Made by a program: the position numbers and the translations under genes. Below are positions 8,916 to 18,259 of a stretch of DNA of 47,614 nt, piece by piece. Source of the stretch: CALMFQ01 sp964495595 (GTDB taxonomy: Bacteria; Pseudomonadota; Gammaproteobacteria; Burkholderiales; SCOH01); contig CAZBWH010000018.1 of NCBI GenBank assembly GCA_964495595.1, positions 1 to 47,614 of the forward strand, in the 5' to 3' direction. Each line of letters starts with the position of its first letter. The first letter of the stretch is position 1. The notes beneath the pieces are model-generated. The model had not been told where the DNA came from, made no database searches, and saw only the letters and a list, made by a program, of their open reading frames with translations.

Positions 8916-9868
8916 GATTGGGGGAGTCGCTCTGACCAATCACTGCGCCGCAACCATTCGATTTGCGGAAATCCCTGCTCCGGCCGATGCAGCAAGGCCG
9001 TCAGCGCGACCGTAACCGACCCGAACTGCGCATGGGTCGCCGCCTCGAAATAGCGGGTACTGACATCAATGGTGCCTTCGGCAAGCTGTGCCTTCAGGTC
9101 ATCGGGCAAGTCCTGGCGAAACCGGTCTACTGTTTCGTAAGGCTGGCTTTGGCTGCGGCGAACCAATTCTGCGGCCATTTCGGGAGATAGACCAGGCAGC
9201 ACCGCTCGCAACACTTGCGGCGTCGTGAAGTTGATGTTGACCGCCGTCGGCTTGGGCAGGATGCAGACGAACGGAGCAAGCTGCTCAACGATACCAGGAG
9301 AAAAACCACGTACACGATACAGGTTTTTCAGTTCGACCAATCGCTGGTTTGCAAGCCGGTAAGGAGATGCCAAAGCCAGATAGAAGCTATCTTCCGCTCC
9401 TGCGCCAAAACTGACCTCACTATTGCTGTCCAGCCAGTCCAGCAAGTAGTCAGCCAACTCGGGCGGCAACTGCAGCTGAACCAGCAGCCGGCGGAAAGCA
9501 GCAACACCTGAAGGTGATGACTGGCCGGCGGAGTCGATCAAGTTGTTAAGATTAAACCGGCCCTGCAAGTCACGCACAACCCCTCCGGCAGCCCCCTGTT
9601 CGACTGGAATACTCTGAATGGGCACTGCCCACGCTTCGCCTGGATGATCATAGGGCACCTGCCCGCGCTTCGCGTCGTTGTTAAGTTCGTTGCGGATCAG
9701 ATTAAGTGCGGCCCGAGCAATTCCCTTGGCCTGAGCCAGATGCGTTTGGTTCTCTACTGTTCGAAGCCAGAGCTGCTGCCGCCATGCCAGAAAACCGGCA
9801 ATTGACGTTACCAGTGCAACGACCAGCAAGGCGGTGATAATGGCAACGCCGCTCTGCTGCATTTTCAT
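8912..9868 (-). CDS. gspK: Type II secretion system minor pseudopilin K
   Basis: GspK is the large minor pseudopilin that caps the pseudopilus with GspI and GspJ. The N-terminus has a short leader ending QSG, followed by the hydrophobic helix VAIITALLVVALVTSIAGF. The usual Glu5 is absent, as is characteristic of GspK. The 318-aa protein continues with DLQGRFNLNNL and YLLDWLDSN, both standard GspK motifs, and helix-hairpin-helix-like segments. The ATG at 9868 overlaps the gspJ stop by 4 bp (ATGA). Confidence 0.95.
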   Translation of the reverse strand: MKMQQSGVAIITALLVVALVTSIAGFLAWRQQLWLRTVENQTHLAQAKGIARAALNLIRNELNNDAKRGQVPYDHPGEAWAVPIQSIPVEQGAAGGVVRDLQGRFNLNNLIDSAGQSSPSGVAAFRRLLVQLQLPPELADYLLDWLDSNSEVSFGAGAEDSFYLALASPYRLANQRLVELKNLYRVRGFSPGIVEQLAPFVCILPKPTAVNINFTTPQVLRAVLPGLSPEMAAELVRRSQSQPYETVDRFRQDLPDDLKAQLAEGTIDVSTRYFEAATHAQFGSVTVALTALLHRPEQGFPQIEWLRRSDWSERLPQS

Positions 9869-10464
9869 TGGAGCGCCACCACCCGCCTGACCTGCCCACC
9901 AGCCGGCAAGGTCAACCTGATCTGCACCGCACGCGGCAATGCCGAGGCATTTGCGTCAGGCTCCCATTTACTTTCCCAGATGCCTTGCTCGGTCAAGTAC
10001 ACCAGTTCAAATCCTTTGATGCCATGCAGCAAGACATGCACAACCGGGGTGGCCCGCGGCGCCAGATCCAGAGCCGGCCACTGCAACAATTCAAGCTGGC
10101 CATCCTGCAGCCGGTAGCCGACATGGCTCATGTCTGCAGCAAGGCCGGTGCTGCCGCCAGCCCCCATGCGGATCAAGCTCAGATGAACGTCATCCGGCCC
10201 AGCAAGCTGAGGCCGCCCAATCATTGCCGGTCGGCGGGTACCAAAACTATCAAGCCAGGTTCGATTGACCGACTGGCTGATGTCCTCCTCCATCCGTCCC
10301 AGAACCAGGGTAAGCTCCCGCCACTGCCGGCTTTCGGCCTCCAGATGATCACGCACGGACAGAATGCGGTTCAAGCCGCTGTAGGCCATGGCTGACATGA
10401 CGGCAAAAACAACCAGCGCCACCAGCAGCTCCAGCAGGGTAAAGCCACGGTCTTGGGCGAGCAT
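9865..10464 (-). CDS. gspJ: Type II secretion system minor pseudopilin J
   Basis: This is a prepilin-like protein processed by the prepilin peptidase. The leader MLAQDRG precedes FTLLELLVALVVF, with Glu5 present, and gives a 199-aa product of normal length. The frame stays open upstream for 69 more codons into gspI, but a long leader is unlikely and ATG 10464 gives the standard leader length. The ribosome-binding site is weak. The gene is separated from gspI by an unusual 136-bp gap and overlaps gspK by 4 bp. Confidence 0.93.
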   Translation of the reverse strand: MLAQDRGFTLLELLVALVVFAVMSAMAYSGLNRILSVRDHLEAESRQWRELTLVLGRMEEDISQSVNRTWLDSFGTRRPAMIGRPQLAGPDDVHLSLIRMGAGGSTGLAADMSHVGYRLQDGQLELLQWPALDLAPRATPVVHVLLHGIKGFELVYLTEQGIWESKWEPDANASALPRAVQIRLTLPAGGQVRRVVALQ

Positions 10465-10600
10465 TCGGGCTGGCGAGTGCGAGGCCGTCGATATCGGCCA
10501 GCCTTGCCGGTGAGCGAATCCACCGCGAATATCGAAGACAGTTGCACTGCTCACCGCCCACCTCTGTGGCGTGTGATCGCGATACCGGCCCGACAGGCCG

Positions 10601-10969
10601 CTAGCGGATAAGGGCAAGGTATCCGACAAGTCGAGCCGATGCATAATCTGTCTGTTGGTTGGCAAAAACACTGATTTCGATACGACGAAAGCGGGTATTG
10701 GGCGTACCGCTGACGTCTTCCCGCCACTGGAATCTGACGCCCGCCATGTCCTCCCTGCCTTCCTGTGACCCCAGCTCGGGGAAATCTCGCCGGGCGATAT
10801 GCTCCTGCAAGCGGTTCTGGGCCACCCAACCGGCCAGCAAGTGATCCCTGAGTGTTGCGCTACTGTCGATCAACGTCCCGGTTGCCCGCATGGCAGCCCC
10901 CAGGGCAACCGCCAGAATGGCCAGCGCCACCAGGATTTCGACCAGAGTAAATCCCCTACTGCGGTTCAT
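10601..10969 (-). CDS. gspI: Type II secretion system minor pseudopilin I
   Basis: The leader MNRSRG precedes FTLVEILVALAILAVALGAA, the prepilin cleavage and helix motif with Glu5. The 122-aa size is normal for GspI. WVAQNRLQE and the terminal FRRIEISVF strand match the family. The ATG at 10969 overlaps the gspH 3' end by 14 bp, so the pair is probably translationally coupled. GspI nucleates the pseudopilus tip with GspJ and GspK. Confidence 0.93.
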   Translation of the reverse strand: MNRSRGFTLVEILVALAILAVALGAAMRATGTLIDSSATLRDHLLAGWVAQNRLQEHIARRDFPELGSQEGREDMAGVRFQWREDVSGTPNTRFRRIEISVFANQQTDYASARLVGYLALIR

Positions 10970-11450
10970 TTGCCTGAGGCTTTCCGGAAGTGACTCGACC
11001 CAACACATCTGATGACAGCTCTACCTGGCTACCCGCCCCCGTCAGAACGATGCGAAACAGCTCATTGACTCCGGATGGCTGAAACAGCAACTTGCCGTTT
11101 TCGTCCTGCCGCTGCAGGTTGACGGTCACTTCGGCCACCTGCAGTTCATCGGGCAAGCGCCTTGGCCGAAGCTGCTCGATATCATCCAGCGAGTGCCACT
11201 GACCGTCATGCCGCCAGAATCGATAGCCATTGCGGTCATGCGACCAGGCCAGCGTTTCGCTGCGCGCAACCGACTCGTCGCGGGCAGACTCCAGCAACAG
11301 GGCCAACCGCTGCCCCTCTTGCTCCAGCTTCTGGCTGGCCGAGGGCTCAAGCCGGACGGACACCAGCGACAAGACCACGCCGATAATCACCAGCACGATC
11401 AGCAGCTCGAGCAGCGTAAACCCCCGCGGGTCTGGCCGGTAGCACCACAT
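10956..11450 (-). CDS. gspH: Type II secretion system minor pseudopilin H
   Basis: The leader MWCYRPDPRG precedes FTLLELLIVLVIIGVVLSL, with Glu5. The protein is 164 aa with the LALLLESARDESVARSETLAW segment that typifies GspH/FimT-like pseudopilins. The ATG at 11450 directly abuts the gspG stop, and the 3' end overlaps gspI. Confidence 0.92.
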   Translation of the reverse strand: MWCYRPDPRGFTLLELLIVLVIIGVVLSLVSVRLEPSASQKLEQEGQRLALLLESARDESVARSETLAWSHDRNGYRFWRHDGQWHSLDDIEQLRPRRLPDELQVAEVTVNLQRQDENGKLLFQPSGVNELFRIVLTGAGSQVELSSDVLGRVTSGKPQANEPQ

Positions 11451-11891
11451 CTAGCCATTCCAGGAGCCGATATCCGCATCGGCCCCCTCTCCCCCGGCCA
11501 CTCCGTCAGCACCGTAGCTGAATACATCCACCTCGCCTTTGACACCGGGATTGAGGTACTGGAAATCACGACCCCAAGGGTCCTGAGGCAATTTATCCAG
11601 ATAGCCACCGGTCTTCCAGTTTCCCGGAACAGGCGCTACGGTCGGTTTTTGCACCAAGGACTTCAGTCCCTGCTCGGTCGAGGGATAGCTGCCGTTATCG
11701 AGCTTGTACAGCTTGAGCGCCTGCGAAAGTGCTGAAATATCATGCCGCGCGGCCACGGCACGTGCCTCGTCGGGCCGCGACATGATCTTGGGGACCACCA
11801 GCGCGGCCAGTACGCCAAGAATCACGATGACCACCATGATTTCGATCAGGGTAAAGCCGCGCTGCAGCCTGGCATGGGAAACACCTCTCAT
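11451..11891 (-). CDS. gspG: Type II secretion system major pseudopilin G
   Basis: GspG forms the pseudopilus shaft. The leader MRGVSHARLQRG precedes FTLIEIMVVIVILGVLAALVVP, followed by the diagnostic C-terminal region with YPSTEQGL, DPWGRDFQYLNPG and an acidic loop ending DIGSWNG, which provides the calcium site in this family. The 146-aa length is standard. The gene is second in the operon, 13 bp after gspF. Confidence 0.97.
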   Translation of the reverse strand: MRGVSHARLQRGFTLIEIMVVIVILGVLAALVVPKIMSRPDEARAVAARHDISALSQALKLYKLDNGSYPSTEQGLKSLVQKPTVAPVPGNWKTGGYLDKLPQDPWGRDFQYLNPGVKGEVDVFSYGADGVAGGEGADADIGSWNG

Positions 11892-11904
11892 ATTGTTCCT
11901 TTTT

Positions 11905-13122
11905 CTATTTGACCAATTGATTCATTTCAAACACCGGCATCAGGATGGCCATCACGATCAACAGCACCACCCCGCCCATTACCAGAATCATCAAGGGCTC
12001 CAGCAGGCCGGTCAGGGTAGCGACCCGGTTCTCCAGTTCCTGCGACTGCTGGGCCGCGGCACGCTCGAGCATATATTCCAGCCGGCCACTGGCCTCACCA
12101 CTTGCAATCAGATGAATCAGTACCGGCGGAAATACCTTGCTGGCGCCGAGTGCCTTGGCCAGACTGACTCCCTCGCGCACCTGCCGGGCCGACTCGCTGA
12201 TTGCCTGACGCTGCGCCCGGTTGATCACCACACCGGCGACATGCTGCAACGCCAGCAGCAGAGGAACCCCACTACCTACCATGATTGCCAGTGTGCTGGC
12301 CAGTCTGGCCGTGTTGACACTACCGATGAGTCGGCCCGCCAAAGGCAGAGTGAGCAAGCGCCGATCGACCCACAGGCGAAAGGGATCCCGACGCAATGCG
12401 TGACGGAAGGCAAAAAAGACACCGACACCAATGATGAGCGAAGGCAGTGCACCCACCTTGACGGCCGCAGAAAGGGCCAGCAGGCCGCGAGTCAGCAGCG
12501 GCAATTGCTGGTGGGTATTCTGGAACACATTGACAACTTGAGGCACGACGTAAGTCAGCAAACCGCCTACCACCAGCACCGATACACCGCTGATGATCGC
12601 CGGGTAGATCATCGCCAGCATGATCTTGCTGCGCAACAGTTGATTGGACTCAATGTAGTCAGCCAGCCTGCGCATCACTTCGGGTAACTTACCTGATTCT
12701 TCGCCGGCAGCGACCAGCGTTCGATACAAGTCAGGAAAGATTCTCGGGTAGTCGCTCAACGCCCTCGACAAGGACACCCCGGCCATGATTTCACTACGAA
12801 CAGCAGCCATCACCTCCCGCTCTCGCGTTCCTTCTGACTGCTCCACCAACACCTGCAGCGCCTGCTCAATCGTCAGGCCCGCATCCAGCAACGTCGACCA
12901 TTGTCGCGTCAGCATCGCCAACTGAGCGAGCCCGATTCCGGCACGGCTACGTGAGGAAGTCTCGCCCGAGGCCGCTTCGCCGGAAATCTCGTCCAGGCGC
13001 TGAACCATCAACCCGGTGTCGCGCAATTGCTGCCGCGCCAGTCGTGCATTATCGGCATCCAGCACCCCACGGTGCAGTTTTCCGGTAGCAGGCTCCAGCG
13101 CTTCGTACTTGAATCCGGGCAT
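11905..13122 (-). CDS. gspF: Type II secretion system inner-membrane platform protein F
   Basis: GspF is the polytopic platform protein. It has two repeated T2SF domains (about residues 70-195 and 270-395) and three transmembrane helices, the last near the C-terminus (LMILVMGGVVLLIVMAILMP). The opening MPGFKYEALEPATGK and the GEESGKLPEV and SGEASGRLEYML repeats are typical. The length is 405 aa. It is the first gene of the operon, with no gspE upstream. The promoter probably lies in the 158-bp region shared with the divergent TetR gene. Confidence 0.96.
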   Translation of the reverse strand: MPGFKYEALEPATGKLHRGVLDADNARLARQQLRDTGLMVQRLDEISGEAASGETSSRSRAGIGLAQLAMLTRQWSTLLDAGLTIEQALQVLVEQSEGTREREVMAAVRSEIMAGVSLSRALSDYPRIFPDLYRTLVAAGEESGKLPEVMRRLADYIESNQLLRSKIMLAMIYPAIISGVSVLVVGGLLTYVVPQVVNVFQNTHQQLPLLTRGLLALSAAVKVGALPSLIIGVGVFFAFRHALRRDPFRLWVDRRLLTLPLAGRLIGSVNTARLASTLAIMVGSGVPLLLALQHVAGVVINRAQRQAISESARQVREGVSLAKALGASKVFPPVLIHLIASGEASGRLEYMLERAAAQQSQELENRVATLTGLLEPLMILVMGGVVLLIVMAILMPVFEMNQLVK

Positions 13123-13219
13123 AGCAAATCTTCAGGAAATGGGCCGCCGTATTCTTGACCAGCACCGCGCCATTGGCAAGCGCCAGCAGCTCGCCCGGTA
13201 AGACAATGGCATTTTTTGC

Positions 13220-13248
13220 TTTATATGGCTGTCGGCAACCATTAGAAT
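13220..13248 (+). promoter_or_regulatory. Candidate promoter of the TetR-type gene
   Basis: TTTATA (13220-13225) and TAGAAT (13243-13248) are separated by 17 bp, about 30 bp upstream of the chosen ATG. The -10 matches consensus at 5 of 6 positions and the -35 at 4 of 6. The region also separates the divergent gspF gene. Confidence 0.4.
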
Positions 13249-13280
13249 GCCGGGCACCAATGTTGAAGGATTCCTGCAGA

Positions 13281-13937
13281 ATGCGCCAGCGTGCCATCGC
13301 CGTAGATGAAAAACTTGCCAAACGCCAATCCATTCTGCGTGCCGCGCGTCAGCTCTTTCAGCAAAACAGCCGTGAATTACCCTCCGTCAGCCGGATCGCT
13401 GAAGCTTCTGGGCTGGCAAAAGGTACGGTATATCTGTACTTTCGCACCAAGGAAGCCATTTTTCTGGCGCTTCTGGACGAGCAATTTCATCATTTGCTCG
13501 ATCAGGTACAGGCCATGCTCAGACCCCCTCTGACAGCGACCAGCCCCCTCATCGACACCTTTCTGCAAGGCTATCTGACATTCCTACAGCAGGAGCCGGC
13601 TTTCCTCCGACTGGCCGCGATGAGCAACAGCGTCATTGAACAAAACCTGGATTCCGAGTCGGCAGTTGATTTCAAATCGCGGCTTACCGATAAACTGCAG
13701 GCAATCGGCAAACAACTGGAACAGCTCGCCCCACAGCTTACCCCTGGAGACGGCGCGACGGTGCTGTTGCGGGTGTACGCTCTGACCATCGGGCTATGGC
13801 AAATGCTCGACTGGCCGGACAACATGCTTAGCCACCTGAACCAGCATGACAAGCTCAGGCTGCTGCGCCCCGATTTTTTCTCCGAACTGCCGGTCGCACT
13901 TGCCCAATACCTGAATGGCGCACTGATCCAGCGCTGA
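13281..13937 (+). CDS. TetR/AcrR family transcriptional regulator
   Basis: A 218-aa one-component regulator. The N-terminal helix-turn-helix region is canonical (ILRAARQLFQQNS, VSRIAEASGLAKGTVYLYFRTKEAIFLALL, about residues 16-60). A divergent helical ligand-binding C-terminal domain follows. The ATG at 13281 is chosen because GAAGGA lies about 10 bp upstream and the family N-terminus begins there; the frame is open upstream to 13155. It is divergent from gspF and convergent with the gene at 13961. Ligand and targets are unknown; control of the gsp operon is possible but not shown. Confidence 0.88.
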   Translation: MRQRAIAVDEKLAKRQSILRAARQLFQQNSRELPSVSRIAEASGLAKGTVYLYFRTKEAIFLALLDEQFHHLLDQVQAMLRPPLTATSPLIDTFLQGYLTFLQQEPAFLRLAAMSNSVIEQNLDSESAVDFKSRLTDKLQAIGKQLEQLAPQLTPGDGATVLLRVYALTIGLWQMLDWPDNMLSHLNQHDKLRLLRPDFFSELPVALAQYLNGALIQR

Positions 13938-13960
13938 CCAAGGCGTGGCTGAATCGGGGC

Positions 13961-14452
13961 TCAGTGCGACATCCGGGAAAAGAAAGCCAAGGGCCCCGCT
14001 GAGGTTATCCCAAGGTGAAAGACCGGCAGTTGTGTTTTACTGGCCAGCAGCTTCTCGGCAGCGGCGGGGTTTTGCTGCATCAGGCGGCGAAACAACAGAG
14101 CCTCCTCCTGGCTGCGGATGATTTCGTGCAATACCTCGATCTCCTTGAACCCCTCAACCAAGCGCGTGTTGGAAGCGATCAGCGCTTCGACTGCGGATTT
14201 GTCGGGATGGTCTCCTGCCACGCAGACCTCACCACGGGCTCCGCTTTGCAAGTTGATCGCCGGCGGGATGACCACTCCCAGATCCCGCAATAGCCTGGCG
14301 AAATATCGACCGTAATGCAGCACCGACTCTGCGGCCTTGCTGCGGACATCACTGAGATACAACTCTTGCTTTGCCGGATCGCCGATCAGCCTGACAACGG
14401 CATCCAGCGCGCCTGGCACATCATTTTCCTCCGGCCGGGTCTTGCCGTACAT
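13961..14452 (-). CDS. Conserved-looking hypothetical protein (163 aa)
   Basis: I do not recognise this family. The protein is soluble, with no signal peptide or membrane segment, and is mostly helical by composition. Long helices are likely in AESVLHYGRYFARLLRDLG and in FKEIEVLHEIIRSQEEALLFRR. AGTGGAG lies 8 bp upstream of the ATG, supporting the gene. It ends 23 bp from the convergent TetR gene and lies downstream of mutS on the same strand, after a 198-bp gap with no clear terminator. Confidence 0.7.
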   Translation of the reverse strand: MYGKTRPEENDVPGALDAVVRLIGDPAKQELYLSDVRSKAAESVLHYGRYFARLLRDLGVVIPPAINLQSGARGEVCVAGDHPDKSAVEALIASNTRLVEGFKEIEVLHEIIRSQEEALLFRRLMQQNPAAAEKLLASKTQLPVFHLGITSAGPLAFFSRMSH

Positions 14453-14650
14453 GATGCAATCTCCACTGACACGGGCACACCGAACGGGCTACCGGCAAGG
14501 CCACCAGCAAGATGGCAACACGTTCAGCACACCCCGTTACCATCCCTGGACATGATGTTGGTCTTTTTGGTACTGGTTAACGGGTATGCCAGCACGCCTT
14601 CATGAAGTCTAGCTATCCGGAGTAATGAATCCGGTTGATTTTGTGAATTT

Positions 14651-17215
14651 CTACTGACCTTCCAATAGCTTGAGTTCATAAAGCAGCTCCAGAGCGGCTT
14701 TGGGGGACAATTCATCCGGATGGATCCCGGCCAGTCGCACACGCAATGGATCGTGGTCACGCGAGACCGGCTCGGGCTCCCAGGCCGGCGCAGCGGCAAA
14801 CAGATCCCCTTGCATGGCATGGCCGATGCTTTGCTGCTCCAGTTGCTGCAAATGGCGTCTGGCAGCCCGGATCACTGGCGCCGGGACGCCAGCCAATTGC
14901 GCAACCTGAACGCCGTAACTCTGACTGGCCGGGCCGTCCTGCACTGCATGCAGGAAAATGATCCGGTCTTTATGTTCGACGGCATCCAGATGGACGTTGG
15001 CCACCTGCGGATACTCGGCAGACAGTCGGGTCAGCTCGAAATAATGAGTAGCAAACAATGTCGCCGCCTGGTTGCGCTCCAGCAACTGACGAGCAATCGC
15101 CCAGGCCAGCGCCAGGCCATCGAATGTCGACGTACCCCGGCCGACCTCATCCATCAGAACGAGGCTGTCTGCTGTAGCATGGTGGAGAATATTGGCGGTT
15201 TCCGTCATTTCCACCATGAAGGTGGAACGGCCGCCGGCAAGGTCATCCGACGCGCCAATGCGGGTGAAAATACGGTCGACCCGGCCGATCCTGGCCTCGG
15301 CTGCAGGCACAAACGAGCCGCAGAACGCCATCAGGGTGATCAGGGCTGTCTGGCGCATGTAGGTGCTCTTTCCGCCCATGTTCGGGCCTGTGATCAACAG
15401 CAATTTGCGGCCCTGGTGGAGCTGGGTATCGTTAGCGATAAAGCGGTCGATCTGTTGTTCAACCACCGGGTGACGCCCCTGCCGGATATCGATACCCTGA
15501 TCTTCGTACAATTGCGGCCGCACATATCCATACAGCAATGAACGCTCGGCAAAACAACATAGCACGTCCAGCTGAGCCAGATTCCCTGCCAACTGCTGCA
15601 GGAATGGCACGTGGCACTGCAACTGTTCCAGCAGGTCTTCATACAAGCGTTTTTCGAGCGCCAGAGCCCGCTCTTGCGCGGACAGCGCCTTGTCTTCAAA
15701 GGTTTTCAGCTCTGGCGTAATGTAACGCTCGGCATGCTTAAGCGTCTGACGTCGACGATAGTCGTCCGGCACGTTTTCAGCTTGTGCGCGACTGACCTCA
15801 ATGTAAAAGCCATGCACCTTATTGAATTCGACTTTCAATGTTGCGATTCCGGTGCGCGCCTTTTCCCGCGCCTCCAGATCTGCCAGATACTGGCCACAAT
15901 CGGTCTGGATTGAACGCAGTTCATCCAGTTCCTCGCTATAGCCACCGGCAATCACGCCACCATCGCGCAGCATGACGGATGGCTCCGGGAGAATGGACCG
16001 AACCAACATACCCTGTGCCGCACACGGTGTTGCCAATAGCGAGCGGATTTGCCGCAAACTATCCGACGTATCATCACCCAGCAGCGCCACGACAGCGGGC
16101 AGCTGCACCAGCGTATCGCGCAGGCCGGACAAATCACGCGGCCGGGCACTGCGCAATGCAATCCGGGCATTAATGCGCTCAATATCAGCCATCCTGCGCA
16201 ACAACCCGCGCAGATCATCCAGCGTTGCCTGTTCACGCAGTGCCTCCACTGCCTGCAGCCTGCTTTCGATGACGCCGCGATCGCGCAGGGGATGATGCAG
16301 CCAGAACCGCAACAACCGCGACCCCATGCTTGATGCACAGCTATCCAGCGTCGAGAGCAGACAGGGCGATGTCTCGTTGCGAATGGTTTCGGTCAGTTCA
16401 AGGTTTCGGCGGGTGGCGGCGTCCAGGGTCAGATATTGATCTGCTGACTCACGGATCAGAGCTGTTACATGTGGCAATGCGCTGCCCTGGGTTTGACGGG
16501 CATAATCCAGCAGAGCACCCGCAGCACCCAGTGCCACCGTCAGATCGTCGCAACCAAAGCCGCTCAAATCATGGGTGCCAAAATGCAGGGTCAGGGTTCG
16601 CCTGGCACTGTCCGGGTCAAACTGCCAGGCGTGCAATCGACGACAAGGCGCAGCCAGCGAATCCAGCACCGGCAACGACAGCTCGTCGGGCAACAGAATC
16701 TCTGCCGGTCGAATACGATCCAGCTCCGACAGCAGATGATCGACCTGCGTCTCCAACACCCGGAATGAGCCGGCAGACAACGAGAGCCAGGCAAGTCCCA
16801 AGCGTCCTCGCCTGACATTCAGCGCGAGCAGCAGATTGTCGCGTCGCTCATCGAGCAATGCCGTATCAGTCAAAGTGCCAGGAGTGACCACACGAACGAC
16901 CTTACGCTCCACCGGGCCCTTGCTGGTTGCCGGATCGCCGATCTGCTCACAGATGGCCACCGACTGCCCAAGCTTGACCAGTCTGGCCAGGTAACCTTCC
17001 GCCGCATGGTGGGGCACACCCGCCATCCGGATAGGCTGCCCCCCTGACGTGCCTCGGGTAGTCAAGGTGATGTCGAGCAAGCGTGCCGCCTTTTCGGCAT
17101 CTTCGTAAAACAGCTCGTAAAAGTCACCCATTCGGTAAAACAGCAGCTTGTCCGGATGGTCAGCTTTCAGCCGCAGGTATTGCAGCATCATGGGAGAGTG
17201 GGAAACGGTCGTCAT
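14651..17215 (-). CDS. mutS: DNA mismatch repair protein MutS
   Basis: MutS recognises mismatches and small loops, then recruits MutL. The 854-aa protein has the N-terminal mismatch-binding motif FYRMGDFYELF, which carries the Phe-x-Glu reader. Connector, lever and clamp regions follow, then the C-terminal ABC-type ATPase with Walker A GPNMGGKST, Walker B LVLMDEVGRGTSTFDG and the ATHYFELT switch His. The length equals that of Escherichia coli MutS. The ATG at 17215 is used; no strong ribosome-binding site is seen. A terminator of suhB at 17233-17259 separates it from the upstream gene. Confidence 0.98.
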   Translation of the reverse strand: MTTVSHSPMMLQYLRLKADHPDKLLFYRMGDFYELFYEDAEKAARLLDITLTTRGTSGGQPIRMAGVPHHAAEGYLARLVKLGQSVAICEQIGDPATSKGPVERKVVRVVTPGTLTDTALLDERRDNLLLALNVRRGRLGLAWLSLSAGSFRVLETQVDHLLSELDRIRPAEILLPDELSLPVLDSLAAPCRRLHAWQFDPDSARRTLTLHFGTHDLSGFGCDDLTVALGAAGALLDYARQTQGSALPHVTALIRESADQYLTLDAATRRNLELTETIRNETSPCLLSTLDSCASSMGSRLLRFWLHHPLRDRGVIESRLQAVEALREQATLDDLRGLLRRMADIERINARIALRSARPRDLSGLRDTLVQLPAVVALLGDDTSDSLRQIRSLLATPCAAQGMLVRSILPEPSVMLRDGGVIAGGYSEELDELRSIQTDCGQYLADLEAREKARTGIATLKVEFNKVHGFYIEVSRAQAENVPDDYRRRQTLKHAERYITPELKTFEDKALSAQERALALEKRLYEDLLEQLQCHVPFLQQLAGNLAQLDVLCCFAERSLLYGYVRPQLYEDQGIDIRQGRHPVVEQQIDRFIANDTQLHQGRKLLLITGPNMGGKSTYMRQTALITLMAFCGSFVPAAEARIGRVDRIFTRIGASDDLAGGRSTFMVEMTETANILHHATADSLVLMDEVGRGTSTFDGLALAWAIARQLLERNQAATLFATHYFELTRLSAEYPQVANVHLDAVEHKDRIIFLHAVQDGPASQSYGVQVAQLAGVPAPVIRAARRHLQQLEQQSIGHAMQGDLFAAAPAWEPEPVSRDHDPLRVRLAGIHPDELSPKAALELLYELKLLEGQ

Positions 17216-17232
17216 GGCAAGCCATCACAAGT

Positions 17233-17259
17233 AAAAAACGGCAAGGAAGCTCCTTGCCG
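17233..17259 (-). terminator. Rho-independent terminator of suhB
   Basis: On the minus strand a 9-bp perfect stem, CGGCAAGGA (pairing 17239-17247 with 17251-17259), has a 3-nt loop and is followed by six T residues (17238-17233). It lies between the suhB stop and the mutS start and would separate their transcription. Confidence 0.85.
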
Positions 17260-17282
17260 CTTTGAGGGGTTGATATCCGGAA

Positions 17283-18080
17283 TCAGCGCTTCAATGCATC
17301 AGTCAGATGAGGCGATACCACTTGCAGGATCTGGGCAAAGATTTTCGGAGAGCCAGCAATGACATGGCCGCTTTCGAGATAGTTCTCATTGCCAGCAAAG
17401 TCGGCAACCAACCCGCCAGCCTCCTGAACCAGGAGCACGCCCGCAGCGATATCCCACGGGCTGAGCCCGAGTTCGAAAAAGCCGTCGAAATGGCCACTGG
17501 CCACAGCAGCCAAGTCCAACGCAGCGGCGCCAGGGCGACGAATGCCGGCACAGCGCGGCAACAAGTCTTTCAACATGCCAAGATAGGCGTCGACATGCTG
17601 GAAGTCGCGGTATGGAAAACCGGTGCCGATCAATGCATCCTGCAGGTTTACCCGCTTGGTGACACGGATACGCCGGTCGTTGAGGAAAGCACCCACGCCG
17701 CGGCTGGCGGTATACAGATTGTTGTTGACCGGATCGTAGATGACTCCCTGAGAAACCGTGCCGTTATGACGCAATGCAATTGAAATGGCGTACTGCGGAA
17801 ATCCGTGCAGGAAATTGGTCGTACCGTCAAGCGGATCGATGACCCACTGGAATTCGGAATCACCTCGCGATCCACTCTCTTCGGCCAGAATGGAATGGGT
17901 AGGATAGGCATCGAGCAAGACTTCGACGATGGCTTGCTCGGCAGCACGATCAACTTCAGAAACGAAGTCATTTTGCTGTTTGCGCTCGACCTTGATCACG
18001 TCCAGATTGTTGGAAGCGCGATTGATGACCGAACCGGCACGACGGGCGGCTTTCACCGCAGTGTTGAGCATCGGGTGCAT
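17283..18080 (-). CDS. suhB: Inositol-1-monophosphatase family protein SuhB
   Basis: SuhB is a Mg-dependent inositol-phosphate phosphatase that also serves as an rRNA antitermination cofactor in Escherichia coli. The opening MHPMLNTAVKAARRAG is nearly diagnostic. Metal-site motifs are present: ILAEESG, WVIDPLDGTTNFLHG (the DPLDGT core) and SPWDIAAGVLLVQEAGG. The ATG at 18080 gives 265 aa and has GGAG 6 bp upstream; the longer open frame to 18206 is rejected. The gene lies downstream of alaS on the same strand. Confidence 0.96.
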   Translation of the reverse strand: MHPMLNTAVKAARRAGSVINRASNNLDVIKVERKQQNDFVSEVDRAAEQAIVEVLLDAYPTHSILAEESGSRGDSEFQWVIDPLDGTTNFLHGFPQYAISIALRHNGTVSQGVIYDPVNNNLYTASRGVGAFLNDRRIRVTKRVNLQDALIGTGFPYRDFQHVDAYLGMLKDLLPRCAGIRRPGAAALDLAAVASGHFDGFFELGLSPWDIAAGVLLVQEAGGLVADFAGNENYLESGHVIAGSPKIFAQILQVVSPHLTDALKR

Positions 18081-18259
18081 GGAGACTCCAGGGCAGGCCA
18101 GAATGGCCTGCGGCAATAAGGAACAAGGCTGGGTTGCCGGATTAAGCGAAACATTATATCTGAATTCGGTCCCAACCATCGCCAACGCAGGCGAACCACA
18201 GGGCACTCGCAGCAGGGCGTTCGCTCATGCCGAGCGGCGCCCCGGTAGCGACAGCGAGA

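Noticed and set aside
11704..12687. 327-codon plus-strand frame opposite gspG and gspF
   Set aside because: Antisense shadow. The composition is low-complexity (His/Gln/Arg rich), and both underlying genes are certain.
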